From Aureimonas endophytica (GTDB lineage: Bacteria; Pseudomonadota; Alphaproteobacteria; Rhizobiales; Rhizobiaceae), in contig NZ_BMIQ01000005.1 of NCBI RefSeq assembly GCF_014642635.1, forward strand, positions 62,001-126,000: a stretch of 64,000 bases of DNA, in the 5' to 3' direction. Shown one piece after another: positions 51,766-60,367 of the stretch. The position numbers were made by a program, and so were the translations under genes. How positions within the stretch are numbered: position 1 is the stretch's first letter; each line of letters opens with the position of its first letter. The notes beneath the pieces are model-generated. The model searched no databases and was not told where the DNA came from. It saw only the letters and a list, made by a program, of their open reading frames with translations.

Positions 51766-52179
51766 TGGGTTCCTCCTTTCTATACTTGGACTTCCGGAGG
51801 AATAATCATCGCAGCAACTCGTTGTTTCACAGCGATAATTCCGACATTTCATGATGGTTCACGAACCGTTAACGGCCTGGAGACAGTCGTTTCTGTCGGA
51901 TTTCAAAGTAACATTCTGTAACGTTGCTTTCTTCCGCAATATACGTCAGTGAGCCCATCCGAGGCGGCACCTGGTACGGACGATCGTCGGCGACATTCCG
52001 CGAGCTAAATCAGACTCCTAGATCGGCTCTCAGCTATTCAGTAGATCCATCGACACCTTCGGGCCGCCGCAGGACGCGACGGGACGGGTGGGGCGGGGCG
52101 CGAGACGGCCTACGAATTGTTGAGGCGGCCGCGTCGAAAGCATGCGAGGCTGCGCCGTCGAGTGAGGAAGGAGCAGCCC
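51766..52179. other. Intergenic region between glycine-rich and Lys-rich genes
   Basis: About 410 bases without a supported gene; it must hold promoters for two divergent genes. The 51800-51960 part is relatively AT-rich. It contains GTAACATT (51908-51915) and GTAACGTT (51918-51925), a direct repeat spaced by one helical turn, and GGTTC-AC-GAACC around 51852, a small inverted repeat. These could be regulator sites. A 78-base frame from ATG 51924 is not credible as a gene. Confidence 0.45.
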
Positions 52180-52302
52180 ATGGGTGAAAAACGGATCGCC
52201 TCCAAGGAAGCGCGCAAGCCCAAGAAGGAGGTCAAGAAGACGATCGCCGCGGCGCCGAGCCTGAAAGGCGGCCTCTCGGCGCCCGGCAAGCCGGCGAAAT
52301 AG
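52180..52302 (+). CDS. 40-residue Lys-rich small protein
   Basis: ATG 52180 has GGAAGGAG six bases upstream, one of the best ribosome sites in the region. The peptide is basic (MGEKRIASKEARKPKKEVKK, then TIAAAPSLKGGLSAPGKPAK), 40 residues long, with no hydrophobic segment. Such small Lys/Ala/Pro-rich proteins are common in Hyphomicrobiales and look like nucleic-acid or stress-related factors, but no function is established. It is the only gene on this strand between the glycine-rich gene and the LysR gene. Confidence 0.7.
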   Translation: MGEKRIASKEARKPKKEVKKTIAAAPSLKGGLSAPGKPAK

Positions 52303-52419
52303 CCAGCGTTCGACGAGGCGGCGGCGCCCGCCGCCTCGTCACCCCCTCGCCGCGAGCGCGACGCGGCGAAGCGATCGCCAATCCCGGCTCATCGGTGCCG
52401 GTGCGGCGCCGGCGGGCGG

Positions 52420-53313
52420 TCACGATCCGACATAGGCGGCGAGCTCGTCGGGCGTGCCACCCGGAAAGGCCTCCTTCAGGAAGTCGAGAAAGGCCGAAAC
52501 GCGGGCGCTGAGCAGGCGGCGGCTCGGATAGAGCGCCCAGAGGGCGATCTCCGATCCCTCGACATCACCCCAATGCGCCAGCCGGCCGGCGGCCAGATCC
52601 TGGCCGACGAGGGAGATGGGCAGGCGGGCGACGCCGACGCCCATCCGCACCGCGTCGCGGATCATCACCAGCGAGGACAGGCGCAGGACAGGCTCGACGG
52701 CGAGGCGCGACCGGCCCGTCGCGGTCGCGAGATCCCAGAGCGCCGCCGGATCGGCCGAGCCCCGCACGACCGCCGGCACGGGCGAGCCGTCCGGCGGCGG
52801 CGCGAGGCCCGGCCCCGCCACGACCACCAGCCGGTCGCGCAGGAAGACGCGGCCGACGAGACTCTCGTCGGGTTCCGGGTTCACGCGGATCACGAGGTCG
52901 AAGGCCTCCTCCACCATATCCACCGGGCGATCCTCGGACGTCACCTCCAGCCGCACGTCCGGATATTTCAGGGCGAAGCCGGCGGCGAGACGGCCCATCG
53001 CCACCTGCGAGAAGAGGAGCGGCGCGCTGAGGCGCAGCCGGCCGCGCGGCCGATGGCCGCCGGACGCGATGGCCGAGGCGGATTCCTCCAGTTCGGTCAG
53101 CAGCATCGCCGTGCGCTCGAACAAAGCGCGCCCTTCCTCGGTGAGCTTGAGCTGGCGCGCGCCGCGCTCGAACAGGCGCAGGTCGAGCGCCGCCTCCAGC
53201 TCGGCGACGCGCCGCGACAAGGTCGCCTTCGGCCGGCCCGCGGCGCGCGCGGCGCGGCCGAACCCGCCATGCCGGGCGACGAGGTTGAAATCGGCGAGCG
53301 CCAGCAGATCCAT
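52420..53313 (-). CDS. LysR-family transcriptional regulator
   Basis: A 297-residue LTTR. The DNA-binding domain is FNLVARHGGFGRAARAAGRPKATLSRRV with AELEAALDLRLFERGARQLK. The effector domain includes GRLRLSAPLLFSQVAMGRL and ends WALYPSRRLLSARVSAFLDFL, typical of the subgroup that controls oxidoreductases and NmrA-like genes. The ATG at 53313 is chosen over the in-frame GTG at 53322. It is divergent from the NAD(P)-binding gene across 105 bases, so it most likely controls that gene. Confidence 0.93.
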   Translation of the reverse strand: MDLLALADFNLVARHGGFGRAARAAGRPKATLSRRVAELEAALDLRLFERGARQLKLTEEGRALFERTAMLLTELEESASAIASGGHRPRGRLRLSAPLLFSQVAMGRLAAGFALKYPDVRLEVTSEDRPVDMVEEAFDLVIRVNPEPDESLVGRVFLRDRLVVVAGPGLAPPPDGSPVPAVVRGSADPAALWDLATATGRSRLAVEPVLRLSSLVMIRDAVRMGVGVARLPISLVGQDLAAGRLAHWGDVEGSEIALWALYPSRRLLSARVSAFLDFLKEAFPGGTPDELAAYVGS

Positions 53314-53418
53314 CCGTTCCACCCATGAGACGGCCCGTCCCGATCGAGCGTCTATCGGTCGGAATGTGGATCACCGATCTTCGCCTTGTCCACTCGGGAC
53401 AAGCAAGGGAGAGTTTCC

Positions 53419-54297
53419 ATGACCATTCTCGTCACCGGCGCCACCGGCCGCGTCGGCCGCCATGTCGTCGAAGAGCTGGCCCGGCGTGGCGCGGCGACGC
53501 GCATCCTGACGCGCGATCCCTCGAAGGCGCGGGTCCCGGCCGGCGTCGAGACCGCCGAGGGCGACCTTCTCGACATCGACGCCCTGCGCCGCGCCTTCGC
53601 CGGCATCCGCACGCTGTTCCTTCTGAACGCCGTCACGGGCGACGAATTCACGCAGGCCTTGGTCGCCCTCAATCTCGCCCGCGAGGCCGGCGTCGAGCGG
53701 GTCGTCTACCTGTCGGTGATCCATGCCGACCGCTTCGTCAACGTGCCGCATTTCGCCGTGAAGTCCGGCGCCGAGCGCATGCTGGCGGCGATGGGGTTCG
53801 GCGCGACGATCCTGCGCCCGGCCTATTTCATCGACAACGAAGCGATGATCCGTGACGTCGTCCTCGACCACGGCGTCTATCCGATGCCGATCGGCTCCAA
53901 GGGCGTCGCCATGGTGGATGCGCGGGACATCGCCGAGGTGGCCGCGATCGAGCTGATCCGCCGCGACGAAGCCCCCGGCCTCCTGCCGAGCGAGACGCTC
54001 AATCTCGTCGGCCCGGACACGCTGACCGGCCCGGGGATCGCCGCCCTCTGGTCGGAACGGCTCGGCCGTCCGGTCGCCTATGGCGGCGACGATCCGAGCG
54101 GATTCGAGACGATCATGGCGGGCGCCATGCCGAAATGGCAGGCCTACGAGATGCGGCTGATGGCCGAGCGCTGGGTCAGCGACGGCATGGTGGCCGCGGC
54201 CGGCGACGTCGAACGGCTGGTCGGCATCCTCGGACGCCCGCTCCGGTCCTATCGCGATTTCCTCGCCGGCATCGCCGAGCGCGGCCCCGGCGAATGA
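53419..54297 (+). CDS. NmrA-like NAD(P)H-binding protein
   Basis: A 292-residue atypical SDR. The nucleotide motif TILVTGATGRVGRHVVEEL starts at residue 2, followed by RILTRDPSKA, in which the arginine suggests NADPH preference. Further blocks are EGDLLDIDALRRAFAGIRTLFLL, VYLSVIHADRFVNVPHFAVKS and ILRPAYFIDNEA. The family includes quinone oxidoreductase QorB/YtfG-like proteins and redox sensors. The start ATG 53419 has GGGAGAG upstream. It forms a typical regulator-target pair with the divergent LysR gene. Physiological substrate unknown. Confidence 0.92.
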   Translation: MTILVTGATGRVGRHVVEELARRGAATRILTRDPSKARVPAGVETAEGDLLDIDALRRAFAGIRTLFLLNAVTGDEFTQALVALNLAREAGVERVVYLSVIHADRFVNVPHFAVKSGAERMLAAMGFGATILRPAYFIDNEAMIRDVVLDHGVYPMPIGSKGVAMVDARDIAEVAAIELIRRDEAPGLLPSETLNLVGPDTLTGPGIAALWSERLGRPVAYGGDDPSGFETIMAGAMPKWQAYEMRLMAERWVSDGMVAAAGDVERLVGILGRPLRSYRDFLAGIAERGPGE

Positions 54298-54305
54298 AAA
54301 TCGGC

Positions 54306-54368
54306 TTGACGGGCCGGCCCGCCCGGTCCTAGATCGCGCTCGTACCTATTGTCCGTACAGAACGTACG
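54306..54368 (+). promoter_or_regulatory. Promoter with GntR-type operator upstream of aldolase gene
   Basis: TTGACG (54306-54311) and TAGATC (54330-54335), spaced by 18 bases, form a good candidate promoter. Just downstream is TGTCCGTACA (54350-54359), and overlapping it CGTAC-AGAAC-GTACG (54354-54368), a perfect inverted repeat. The decamer TGTYCGTACA occurs again in reverse orientation at 55296-55305 before the GntR gene. An operator at about +8 would block transcription of the aldolase gene and everything downstream. Confidence 0.6.
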
Positions 54369-54439
54369 AGACGACGGGCGCGAAACGATCGCGAGGGCGG
54401 GCCGGAGGGGCCCGTCTCCGCAGAGGGAGGTCCGACCCG

Positions 54440-55222
54440 ATGTCGATGGAATACCGTCTCCGCCGCACGCTGCCGAGCGACCGCGTGGCGATCATCATGC
54501 CGGTCGACCATGGCCTGATCTTCGACCGGATCGCCGGGCTGGAAACGCCCTCCTCGCCCTTCCCGGCCTGGGCGGACAAGGACGTCACCGGCTTCATGAT
54601 GACGCCCGGCCAGGTCCGGCAGACGGAAAAGTTCTTCGCGCGCCATCCGCATCTGACGCGCGTCCTCACCATCGACACCTATTACGACTATCGCGAACTC
54701 GACGGCACCGGCTCGCACGGGCTTATCACCAGCGTCGAGGAGGCGGTGCGCCTCGGCGTCGACGCGGTGAAGATGCTGTTCCCGTGGAACATGTCGAAGA
54801 AGGAGCGCGTCGAGATGTGCACGCGCGTCGGCAAGGTGATCGCCGCCTGCGACCGCTGGGACATCCCGCTGGTGCTCGAGCCGGTCATCATGGGCGCGCC
54901 GCGCACCGAAGAGGTGGTGGTCGAGGAGGAGAAGGTCGCCCGCATCGCCTACGATCTCGGCGCCCATATCATCAAGATCGCCTTTCCGGGCGAGGAGCGC
55001 ACCCGGCGCCTCGTCGAGGAGCTGAAGGTGCCGCTCGTCATCGCCGGCGGACCGCTGGCCGGCGCGCCGGGCGAGACCATCGAGGCGGTGGCCGGCACGA
55101 TCCGCGCCGGCGCGCGCGGCGTCATCGTCGGGCGCAATATCTGGCAGCGCGAGCCGGGTCCGGCGGGCGAGGTCCTGGCCGAGATCGCCAGGCTGACGCG
55201 CGCCACTCGTTTCGACGACTAA
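54440..55222 (+). CDS. Class I fructose-bisphosphate aldolase family (LsrF/DhnA-like)
   Basis: A 260-residue DeoC/LacD/LsrF-type TIM-barrel enzyme that cleaves or condenses phosphorylated ketoses through a Schiff base. Visible blocks are VAIIMPVDHGLIFDRIAG, the catalytic-lysine candidates in GVDAVKMLFPWNM and HIIKIAFPGEE, and the phosphate site VIAGGPLAG with GVIVGRNIWQRE at the end. In the family the Schiff-base lysine sits in the second of these. ATG 54440 follows GGGAGG. With an FGGY kinase, a DhaKL kinase and an RbsABC transporter it could split a 1-phospho-ketose into dihydroxyacetone phosphate and an aldehyde; LsrF-like thiolase chemistry is the alternative. Confidence 0.88.
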   Translation: MSMEYRLRRTLPSDRVAIIMPVDHGLIFDRIAGLETPSSPFPAWADKDVTGFMMTPGQVRQTEKFFARHPHLTRVLTIDTYYDYRELDGTGSHGLITSVEEAVRLGVDAVKMLFPWNMSKKERVEMCTRVGKVIAACDRWDIPLVLEPVIMGAPRTEEVVVEEEKVARIAYDLGAHIIKIAFPGEERTRRLVEELKVPLVIAGGPLAGAPGETIEAVAGTIRAGARGVIVGRNIWQREPGPAGEVLAEIARLTRATRFDD

Positions 55223-55295
55223 CGGCTCCCGCCGCATCCCGCCCCGCCCGCCCCTTGCCAAACGGCACGGCGGGCGGAATCCATGACATCCGCAC

Positions 55296-55305
55296 TGTAC
55301 GAACA
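55296..55305 (-). promoter_or_regulatory. Second GntR-type operator, upstream of the GntR gene
   Basis: TGTACGAACA (inside the perfect inverted repeat CTGT-ACGA-ACAG) is the reverse complement of TGTTCGTACA and matches TGTCCGTACA at 54350-54359 in nine of ten bases. It lies 15 bases before the GntR start codon, fitting autoregulation. Detected by eye. Confidence 0.5.
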
Positions 55306-55320
55306 GGACGGACGGGAAGG

Positions 55321-56088
55321 ATGAACCAAGAGGCCGCGATCGATCGCTTCGGGTCCGAGCCCTATTATCTGCAACTCCACCGCCTGGTGGAGCGGCAGAT
55401 CCGGGAGGGGGTGCTCGCGGCCGGCGATCGGCTTCCGTCGGAAAGCGAACTGTGCCGGACCTACGACCTGTCGCGGTCGACGGTGCGCGAGACGCTGCGC
55501 AGCCTCCAGGACAAGCGGATCATCAGGATGGTGCCGCGCCGCGGCGCCTTCGTGCTCGATCCCGCCGAAAGGAGCTGGCGGCTCCAGGTTCCCGCCGGCT
55601 TCTTCGAGGCGGAGGTGGGGGGCAACCATCGCAGCGTCGAGACCACGGTGCGCGAAGCGGCCCTGCGCGAGCTGCCGCCGGAGATCGGCAAGGCGCTCGC
55701 GCTCGGCCGGGGCGAGAAGGGCTTCGTGCTGGCGCGCCTGCGGCGCCTCGACGGAAGGGTGGCGCTCTATTCGGTCAACTATCTCCTGCCGGAGATCCGC
55801 GACCTGCTGCTGCCGAGCGGCGTCCTCGAAGGGCGCGCCTCGCTGAACCGCACGCTGCGCGAGGCCGGCTTCTCGGTCTTCGGCGCCCGGCGCTCGGTCG
55901 CGGCGGTGGCGGCCGACGCGGAACTTTCCGGCCTTCTCGAAGTCGAGCCGCGCTCGCCGCTGCTCCTCGTCACCTCGGTGTCATGGAACCGTGAGGGCCG
56001 GAACTTCGACTATTACACATCATGGATCCGGAACGACGTGGTGCAGGTCACGGTCGAGGCGGAGGCGGATTCATCGGGGACTGCATGA
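55321..56088 (+). CDS. GntR/HutC-family transcriptional regulator
   Basis: A 255-residue regulator with a GntR winged helix (PYYLQLHRLVERQIREGVLA, then LPSESELCRTYDLSRSTVRE and LRSLQDKRIIRMVPRRGAFV) and a UTRA effector domain (VRRVxxx-type, here LARLRRLDGRVALYSVNYLL and RSPLLLVTSVSWNREGRNF). UTRA domains usually bind phosphosugars or similar small molecules. Location between aldolase and kinase genes, with matching palindromes before the aldolase and before itself, makes it the likely repressor of this operon. ATG 55321 is in a GGGAAGG context. Confidence 0.94.
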   Translation: MNQEAAIDRFGSEPYYLQLHRLVERQIREGVLAAGDRLPSESELCRTYDLSRSTVRETLRSLQDKRIIRMVPRRGAFVLDPAERSWRLQVPAGFFEAEVGGNHRSVETTVREAALRELPPEIGKALALGRGEKGFVLARLRRLDGRVALYSVNYLLPEIRDLLLPSGVLEGRASLNRTLREAGFSVFGARRSVAAVAADAELSGLLEVEPRSPLLLVTSVSWNREGRNFDYYTSWIRNDVVQVTVEAEADSSGTA

Positions 56089-56124
56089 GCCGCGTCTGAA
56101 GGCGGCTCGCCAGGGAGGGAGACC

Positions 56125-56217
56125 ATGGCGGTTTGGGAGAGCGGCCGGGCCTTGCGGAGCCTGCGGCGCGGCGGAAAGCCGGCCGGGCGCGCGGCCGAGT
56201 GCGGCCCGGCATCATGA
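56125..56217 (+). CDS. Possible 30-residue coupled leader ORF
   Basis: ATG 56125 has a strong AGGGAGGGAG element four bases upstream. The frame runs 30 codons (MAVWESGRALRSLRRGGKPA, then GRAAECGPAS) and stops with TGA at 56215-56217, overlapping the ATG of the FGGY kinase at 56214 as ATGA. The kinase itself has no good ribosome site, so this frame could deliver ribosomes to it by termination-reinitiation. It may have no peptide function. Alternatively the kinase could start at the in-frame TTG 56133. Confidence 0.4.
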   Translation: MAVWESGRALRSLRRGGKPAGRAAECGPAS

Positions 56218-57554
56218 CCGCGCTCTGCTGCGGGCTCGATATCGGCTCCACCAATCTGAAGGCCGTTCTCGCCGACGCTTCGGGCCGCGTGCGCTGGGCG
56301 AAGGCCGTCGCGACGCCCCGGATCGAGGCGGACGGCGCGGTCGCGACCTCGGCCGAGGCGCTTCTCGGTGCGGCCGAGACGCTGATCCTCGAAGGCTGGC
56401 GCGCGACCGGCGCCGGGGCGCCGCTCGCGGCCGTCGCGACGGCCGGCGTCGGCGAGGACGGGCTGGCGCTGACGCCGGATCTCGTTCCGGCAGCGCCCGC
56501 CCTCCCCTGGTTCGACGAACGGGCGAGCGCCGAGGCGGAGGAGCTCGCCGCCGGCTCGGCCGCCTCGCCCCGTCTCGGCCTCGCCGTCGACCGGTTCCGC
56601 ACCGCCGCGAAATGGCTCTGGCTGGCGCGCCATCGCACCGAGGCATCGAACAAGGACGCGCTCTGGGTGGCGCTGACGGACTATCCGGCGATCGCCTGGA
56701 GCGGCCGGCCCTTCATGAGCGAGACGCTGGCGGCCCGCACCGCTGCCTACGACGTCTATCGCCGCGCCTGGGACGCGCCGATGCTGGAAGCCGCCCGCGC
56801 GCCGCGCCTGCCCGCCACCGTCGCGGCCGGGACGGTGCTCGGCCCCCTCCGGCCGGGTCCCTTGCGCGACGCGGGCGCGGCGGATGCCGAAACCCTCGTC
56901 GTCGCCGGCGGCCACGACCATCCGGTCGCCGCCTCCTATATCCGCCGCTTCGAGCCGGGGGCCGTGATCGATTCCATGGGAACGGCCGAGGTCGTCTATG
57001 GCGAGAGCGCCGCGCCCGCCCGTCCCCGCCTCGATCCGCGCCTCGCCTTCTCGGTGCCGGTGCTCGGCGGTCCGGGCCTTGCCTGCCTCGGCGTCCTCGA
57101 ATTCGCCGCGACGCTCGCGCCCTATCGCGAGGGTCCGCATGGCGACCTCGTCGCGGCCTTCCTCGCCGGCGAGCGGCCGGCCGGCGGCGCGTCTCCGGGC
57201 GAGGCGCCGGACGGCGCGGCGCCGCCGGTCGCCGCCCTCGATCGCGACCGGGCGCTCGCCGCGACGGCGGCGGCGATCGCCGGGCTCGTCCGGGCGAGCG
57301 CCGACCTGATCGGCGCGATCGGCGCCACCGGCGATCTCTATACGACGGGCGGCTGGTCGCGCTCCGACGCCTTTCTGCGGCTGCGGGCCGAGGCCTTCGC
57401 GCGGCCGATCTTCCGGTTCGACGAGGACGAGCTGACGGGCGCCGGCGCCGCGCTGATCGCGGCGAGCGGCCGGGCGCCGCTCGACCCAGCAACGCTGGCG
57501 CGCCCGAGCCTCCGGCGTTTCGACCCGCCCCCGAGAAGCGAAGCGAGACCGTGA
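56214..57554 (+). CDS. FGGY-family carbohydrate kinase
   Basis: A 446-residue sugar kinase of the xylulose/ribulose/glycerol kinase superfamily. The N-terminal phosphate loop is CGLDIGSTNLKAVLADASG. The ATP-side motifs include VVAGGHDHPVAASYIRR (the usual aspartate) and the C-terminal TTGGWSRSDAFLRLRAEAF, the FGGY family signature region. The family is recognised by these motifs; the specific sugar is not. It follows the GntR regulator and is followed by a DhaKL gene overlapping by one base (TGATG). It would phosphorylate the sugar or polyol brought in by the RbsABC-type transporter. Confidence 0.92.
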   Translation: MTALCCGLDIGSTNLKAVLADASGRVRWAKAVATPRIEADGAVATSAEALLGAAETLILEGWRATGAGAPLAAVATAGVGEDGLALTPDLVPAAPALPWFDERASAEAEELAAGSAASPRLGLAVDRFRTAAKWLWLARHRTEASNKDALWVALTDYPAIAWSGRPFMSETLAARTAAYDVYRRAWDAPMLEAARAPRLPATVAAGTVLGPLRPGPLRDAGAADAETLVVAGGHDHPVAASYIRRFEPGAVIDSMGTAEVVYGESAAPARPRLDPRLAFSVPVLGGPGLACLGVLEFAATLAPYREGPHGDLVAAFLAGERPAGGASPGEAPDGAAPPVAALDRDRALAATAAAIAGLVRASADLIGAIGATGDLYTTGGWSRSDAFLRLRAEAFARPIFRFDEDELTGAGAALIAASGRAPLDPATLARPSLRRFDPPPRSEARP

Positions 57555-59251
57555 TGAAGAAGCTGATCAACGATCCGAGCCGTGTCGTCGTCGACATGAT
57601 CGAGGGCCTGGTGCTGGCGGCGGAGGGGCTGGCGCTCCTGGAAGACGAGCGCGTGGTGGTGCGGGCCGACGCGGACGCGTTCCGCGCCTCGGGCACCGTC
57701 GCGCTGATCTCCGGCGGCGGCTCCGGCCACGAGCCGGCCCATGCCGGCTATGTCGGGCCGGGCCTCCTGACGGCGGCCGTCTGCGGCGACGTCTTCACCT
57801 CGCCCTCCACCGACGCGGTCCTGGCGGCGATCCGCGCCGTGACCGGGCCGGCGGGCGCGCTGCTCATCGTCAAGAACTATACCGGCGACCGCTTGAATTT
57901 CGGCCTCGCCGCCGAGCTCGCCCGCAGCGAGGGGCTGGACGTCGAGATGGTGGTCGTCGCCGACGACATGTCGCTGGCCGCCGGCGGCGAGAATGCCGGG
58001 CGGCGCGGCATCGCCGGCACGGTCCTCGTCCACAAGGTGGCGGGCGCTTCCGCCGCCGCCGGCCAGCCGCTCGACGCGGTGAAGGCGGCGGCCGGGCGCG
58101 CCATCGCCGGACTCGGCACGATGGGCGTCGCCCTCCAGCCCTGCACCGTGCCCGCCGCCGGCAAGCCGAGCTTCACGCTCGGCGAGACCGAGATCGAGCT
58201 CGGTCTCGGCATCCATGGCGAGGCCGGCGTCGAGCGCGTCGCGATGGAGCCGGCGGACGCGCTGGCCGAGCGGCTGATCGAGCGCGTCGCGGCCGGGCTC
58301 GGCCTTGCCCGGGGCGACCGCGTCGCGCTTCTCGCCAACAATCTCGGCGCGACGCCGGCGATGGAGATGCAGATCGTCGCCCGCGGCGCGCTCGCCGCCG
58401 CGCGGCGGCGCGGGCTCGAGGTCGAGCGGATCTTCGCCGGCACCTTCCTCACCGCCATCGAGATGGCCGGCTGCTCGCTGTCGCTCCTGAAGCTCGACGA
58501 GGCGATGCTCGCCGCGCTCGACGCGCCGGCCTCGGCCGCCGCCTGGCCGGGCCGGGGCGCCCGGCCGCCGGCCGAGCCGCCGGTTCTCGCCTTCGCCCAT
58601 GCCGGCGCGCCCGATCTCGCGGCCGGCGCGGCCGATCCCCGGCTCGTCGCCGCGATCCGCGCCGCCGCCGAACGGCTGATCGGCGAGGAGGAGCGGCTGA
58701 CCGAGCTCGACCGCGCGGTCGGCGACGGCGATCTCGGCGCCAATCTGGCGAGAGGCGCGCGGGCGGTCCTCGCCGAACTCGGGACCTACGAGAACCGGAG
58801 CGCCGCCGCGGTGCTGCGCGCCCTTTCCGCCACGCTGCGCCGCACGGTGGGCGGCACGTCGGGCGCGCTCTACGCGGCGGGGCTCCTGCGCGCCGCCGGC
58901 GCCCTGGAGGGCAAGGCGGCGCCGGGCGCGGGCGACTGGGCCGGCGCCCTCGCCGCCGGGGCGGGCGCGATCGCCACGCTCGGCGACGCGAAGATCGGCG
59001 ACCGGACGATGCTCGACGCGCTTCTGCCGGCGGCCGAGCGCCTGGGCGGCGCGGCGCCGGGCGATCTCGCGGCGGCCGTTTCGGCGGCGCGGGACGGCGC
59101 GGCGAGGAGCGCCGACATCGCGCCCCGCCGGGGCCGGTCCAGCTATCTCGGCGAGCGCGTCCTCGGTCTGCCCGATCCTGGCGCCGAGGCGGTCGCCGCC
59201 TGGCTGGCGGCGATCGCGGCGGCGCTCAGGCCCCGGCCGGGCGGCGCATGA
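57554..59251 (+). CDS. Dihydroxyacetone kinase family protein (DhaK-DhaL fusion)
   Basis: A 565-residue ATP-dependent DAK-type kinase. DhaK part (about 1-330): MKKLINDPSRVVVDMIEGLV, LISGGGSGHEPAHAGYVGPG, IVKNYTGDRLNFGLAAELA, and the covalent substrate histidine in LGIHGEAGVERV. DhaL part (about 365-565): ELDRAVGDGDLGANLARGA, VGGTSGALYAAG, and KIGDRTMLDALLPAAERL. In the first motif the usual GDGD is present with leucine at the next position. Such fusions phosphorylate dihydroxyacetone or erythrulose. With an FGGY kinase and aldolase it suits a tetritol or ketose pathway. Confidence 0.93.
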   Translation: MKKLINDPSRVVVDMIEGLVLAAEGLALLEDERVVVRADADAFRASGTVALISGGGSGHEPAHAGYVGPGLLTAAVCGDVFTSPSTDAVLAAIRAVTGPAGALLIVKNYTGDRLNFGLAAELARSEGLDVEMVVVADDMSLAAGGENAGRRGIAGTVLVHKVAGASAAAGQPLDAVKAAAGRAIAGLGTMGVALQPCTVPAAGKPSFTLGETEIELGLGIHGEAGVERVAMEPADALAERLIERVAAGLGLARGDRVALLANNLGATPAMEMQIVARGALAAARRRGLEVERIFAGTFLTAIEMAGCSLSLLKLDEAMLAALDAPASAAAWPGRGARPPAEPPVLAFAHAGAPDLAAGAADPRLVAAIRAAAERLIGEEERLTELDRAVGDGDLGANLARGARAVLAELGTYENRSAAAVLRALSATLRRTVGGTSGALYAAGLLRAAGALEGKAAPGAGDWAGALAAGAGAIATLGDAKIGDRTMLDALLPAAERLGGAAPGDLAAAVSAARDGAARSADIAPRRGRSSYLGERVLGLPDPGAEAVAAWLAAIAAALRPRPGGA

Positions 59252-59349
59252 GGTTCAACGGGCGGCGCTAGCGCCGTTTCTTGAAGGCGGCCCCCGAACC
59301 CGGCGGAGGACGGGTGGGCCGGTAGAGTTCCGCAATGGGAGGACCATCC

Positions 59350-60288
59350 ATGAAGATCATCAAGACAATCGTCGCGGCCGCCGCGATCGCCGCCGCCATG
59401 TCGGGCGCGCAAGCCCAGGATGCCGACATGCAGGTCGGCGTCACCGTCGGCACGCTCGGCAATCCCTTCTTCGTGCCGCTCGTCGCCGGCGCGAAGGACG
59501 CGATCCTGAAGGCCTATCCGAAGGCCAATCTGACGGTGCTCGGCGCCGATTACGATCTCAACAAGCAGACCTCGCAGATGGAGAACTTCATCGCCTCCGG
59601 CGCCAAGCTCATCATGCTGAACGCCGTGGACGTGAACGCCATCGCCCCGGTCGTCGCCCGGGCGAAGGCCGCCGGCATCACGATCGGCGCCTTCGACGTC
59701 GCGGCCAAGGGCGCGGACGTCACCGTGATGACGAACAACGTCCAGGCCGGCCAGATCGCCTGCGACTATCTGGCGGAGCGGCTGAACGGCAAGGGCGAGG
59801 TCGTGATCATCAACGGCCCGCCGGTCTCCTCCATCGTCGACCGGGTGAAGGGCTGCAAGGACGCCTTCGCCAAGCACAAGGACATCAAGATCCTGTCCGA
59901 CGACCAGGACGGCAAGGCCTCGCGCGAAGGGGGTCTCGCGGTGATGCAGAGCCTTCTCACGCGCTTCCCGAAGATCGACGCCGTCTTCGGCGCGAACGAT
60001 CCGACGGCGATCGGCGCCGATCTGGCGGCGCGCCAGCTCGGGCGCAGCGAGATGATCATCGCCGGCGTCGACGGCGCGCCGGACGTCGTGACGGCGCTGA
60101 AATCCGGCTCGACCCGGATCGTCGCCTCCTCCTCGCAGGACCCCTACGGCATGGCCGAGAAGGCGGCGCAACTCGCCCTCGGCGTCATCAAGGGCGAGAA
60201 GCCGGCCGAGACGACGGTGCTGCTCGACACCAAGCTGGTGACCGCCGACAACGTCAAGGACTATGTCGGCTGGGACGCCAAGCGCTGA
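59350..60288 (+). CDS. Sugar-binding ABC substrate-binding protein (RbsB type)
   Basis: A 312-residue periplasmic ribose-type binding protein. The Sec signal is [21 protein letters not shown], followed by [20 protein letters not shown] with the family phenylalanines. Other blocks are [56 protein letters not shown] and [24 protein letters not shown] precedes ATG 59350. A 30-base hairpin separates it from the ATPase gene. The ligand is probably the sugar or polyol handled by the FGGY and DAK kinases. Confidence 0.94.
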   Translation: MKIIKTIVAAAAIAAAMSGAQAQDADMQVGVTVGTLGNPFFVPLVAGAKDAILKAYPKANLTVLGADYDLNKQTSQMENFIASGAKLIMLNAVDVNAIAPVVARAKAAGITIGAFDVAAKGADVTVMTNNVQAGQIACDYLAERLNGKGEVVIINGPPVSSIVDRVKGCKDAFAKHKDIKILSDDQDGKASREGGLAVMQSLLTRFPKIDAVFGANDPTAIGADLAARQLGRSEMIIAGVDGAPDVVTALKSGSTRIVASSSQDPYGMAEKAAQLALGVIKGEKPAETTVLLDTKLVTADNVKDYVGWDAKR

Positions 60289-60312
60289 TCCTCGCCGACG
60301 CGAGATCCGCAA

Positions 60313-60342
60313 CCCCGGCCCTGGCGCGATCCCGGGCCGGGG
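60313..60342 (+). other. Intercistronic stem-loop after the RbsB-type gene
   Basis: CCCCGGCCC (60313-60321) pairs with GGGCCGGGG (60334-60342), nine perfect pairs around a 12-base loop, in the 79-base gap between the binding-protein stop and the ATPase start. There is no T-run. The position equals that of the stem-loop at 28484-28504 in the other sugar operon, supporting a role in raising binding-protein mRNA over transporter mRNA. Confidence 0.6.
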
Positions 60343-60367
60343 CCCGAAGCCAGCACAGGACGATGGG

